The notes beneath the pieces were generated by a model. The model saw only the letters and a program-made list of their open reading frames with translations, was not told the origin of the DNA and did no database searches. The translations under genes and the position numbers were made by a program. Source: Prevotella sp. UBA3675 (lineage in GTDB: Bacteria > Bacteroidota > Bacteroidia > Bacteroidales > Bacteroidaceae). From it: a DNA stretch of 6,457 bases. Where the stretch lies: assembly GCA_002372235.1 (NCBI GenBank), contig DFJI01000041.1, forward strand, positions 20,227 to 26,683. The letters run 5' to 3'. The first letter of the stretch is position 1. Every line of letters starts with the position of its first letter. Positions 6,286 through 6,457 of the stretch are shown here, piece after piece.

Positions 6286-6410
6286 GATATAATAACATAT
6301 ATTTTTCTCTGATATAATAACATATCTTTTTCTTTGATATAATAACATATCTTTTTCTTTGATATAGTAACATATATTCTTCTGTGGCATATTGACATAT
6401 ATTATTTTCT
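6286..6410. repeat. Tandem array, 25 bp units (B type), cysK-distal
   Basis: Five contiguous units of exactly 25 bp start at 6286, 6311, 6336, 6361 and 6386. The consensus is GATATAATAACATAT followed by a T-rich tail with one or two C. Units at 6311 and 6336 are identical; the first differs at two positions; 6361 and 6386 are progressively diverged. The core ATAATAAC is shared with the A units, which suggests a common origin. Confidence 0.9.
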
Positions 6411-6457
6411 GATCTGATATTATGGCACCTTCGTTACTCTGTCAAGGCGAAATCTGT

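Larger units (their letters stand above)
6116..6457. other. AT-rich gene-free region upstream of cysK
   Basis: No convincing gene lies in these 342 bp. 6135-6410 is a tandem repeat array. The last 47 bp (6411-6457) begin with a degenerate echo of the repeat (GATCTGATATTATGGCAC) and then become ordinary mixed sequence. On the cysK strand I find no exact TAnnTTTG box anywhere in the region. A 64-codon open frame on the minus strand (6179-6373) is simply translated repeat. Confidence 0.8.

Noticed and set aside
6179..6373. 64-codon minus-strand open frame of Tyr/Lys/Ile-rich sequence
   Set aside because: It is the tandem array translated; composition follows the repeat and no homology or start signal supports it.
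6135..6410. Possible CRISPR array or origin iterons
   Set aside because: Units are directly contiguous with no unique spacers, very AT-rich and of drifting length; no cas or replication gene is present.
6135..6410. Phased T-tracts causing DNA curvature
   Set aside because: Spacing of 23-25 bp is not a multiple of the roughly 10.5-bp helical turn, so bends would not add up in one direction.
6417..6445. Minus-strand TTGACA, 17 bp, TAATAT resembling a sigma-70 promoter
   Set aside because: Primary promoters in Bacteroidota use TAnnTTTG with TTTG, and the -10 match is only 4 of 6; it may be chance. I keep it only as a remote option for cysK.

Overview
The window looks like a chromosomal stretch from a member of the Bacteroidota, most likely Bacteroidales and probably a Prevotella-like organism. 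The reasons are TAnnTTTG promoter boxes in front of several genes, start codons without Shine-Dalgarno sequences, a Bacteroidetes-type secreted protein that I place in DUF4831, and moderately GC-rich genes separated by very AT-rich spacers. The genus is an inference; there is no rRNA here to fix it.

Layout: (1) 1-380, minus strand: the N-terminal two thirds of a DJ-1/YajL family protein, cut by the window edge. (2) 381-549: a divergent promoter region with TAnnTTTG boxes facing both ways and a 6-5-6 palindrome. (3) 550-2322, plus: an ABC exporter half-transporter whose nucleotide-binding domain carries an in-frame, 124-bp palindromic element built from heptamer repeats (1795-1918). (4) 2323-2428: a spacer with a promoter box almost touching the next start codon. 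(5) 2429-3943, plus: bifunctional NAD(P)H-hydrate epimerase/dehydratase (nnrD), followed after 10 bp by (6) 3954-5033, a secreted DUF4831-type protein; these two look like an operon. (7) 5063-5096: a strong hairpin acting as a shared terminator between convergent genes. (8) 5168-6115, minus: cysteine synthase A (cysK). (9) 6116-6457: an AT-rich, gene-free leader region of cysK filled by a tandem array of about eleven units, 23-24 bp on the cysK side and 25 bp on the far side.

The genes are housekeeping or stress-related: protein or metabolite quality control (DJ-1), repair of damaged NAD(P)H (NnrD), cysteine synthesis (CysK), and export (ABC). No pathway links them all. The unusual content is in the repeats. 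The palindromic element adds about 32 residues between Walker A and the Q-loop of the ABC protein and contains a 7-bp tandem repeat in a position where a copy-number change would shift the frame. The cysK upstream array replaces any recognisable promoter. No CRISPR, tRNA, rRNA, transposase or phage gene was seen.
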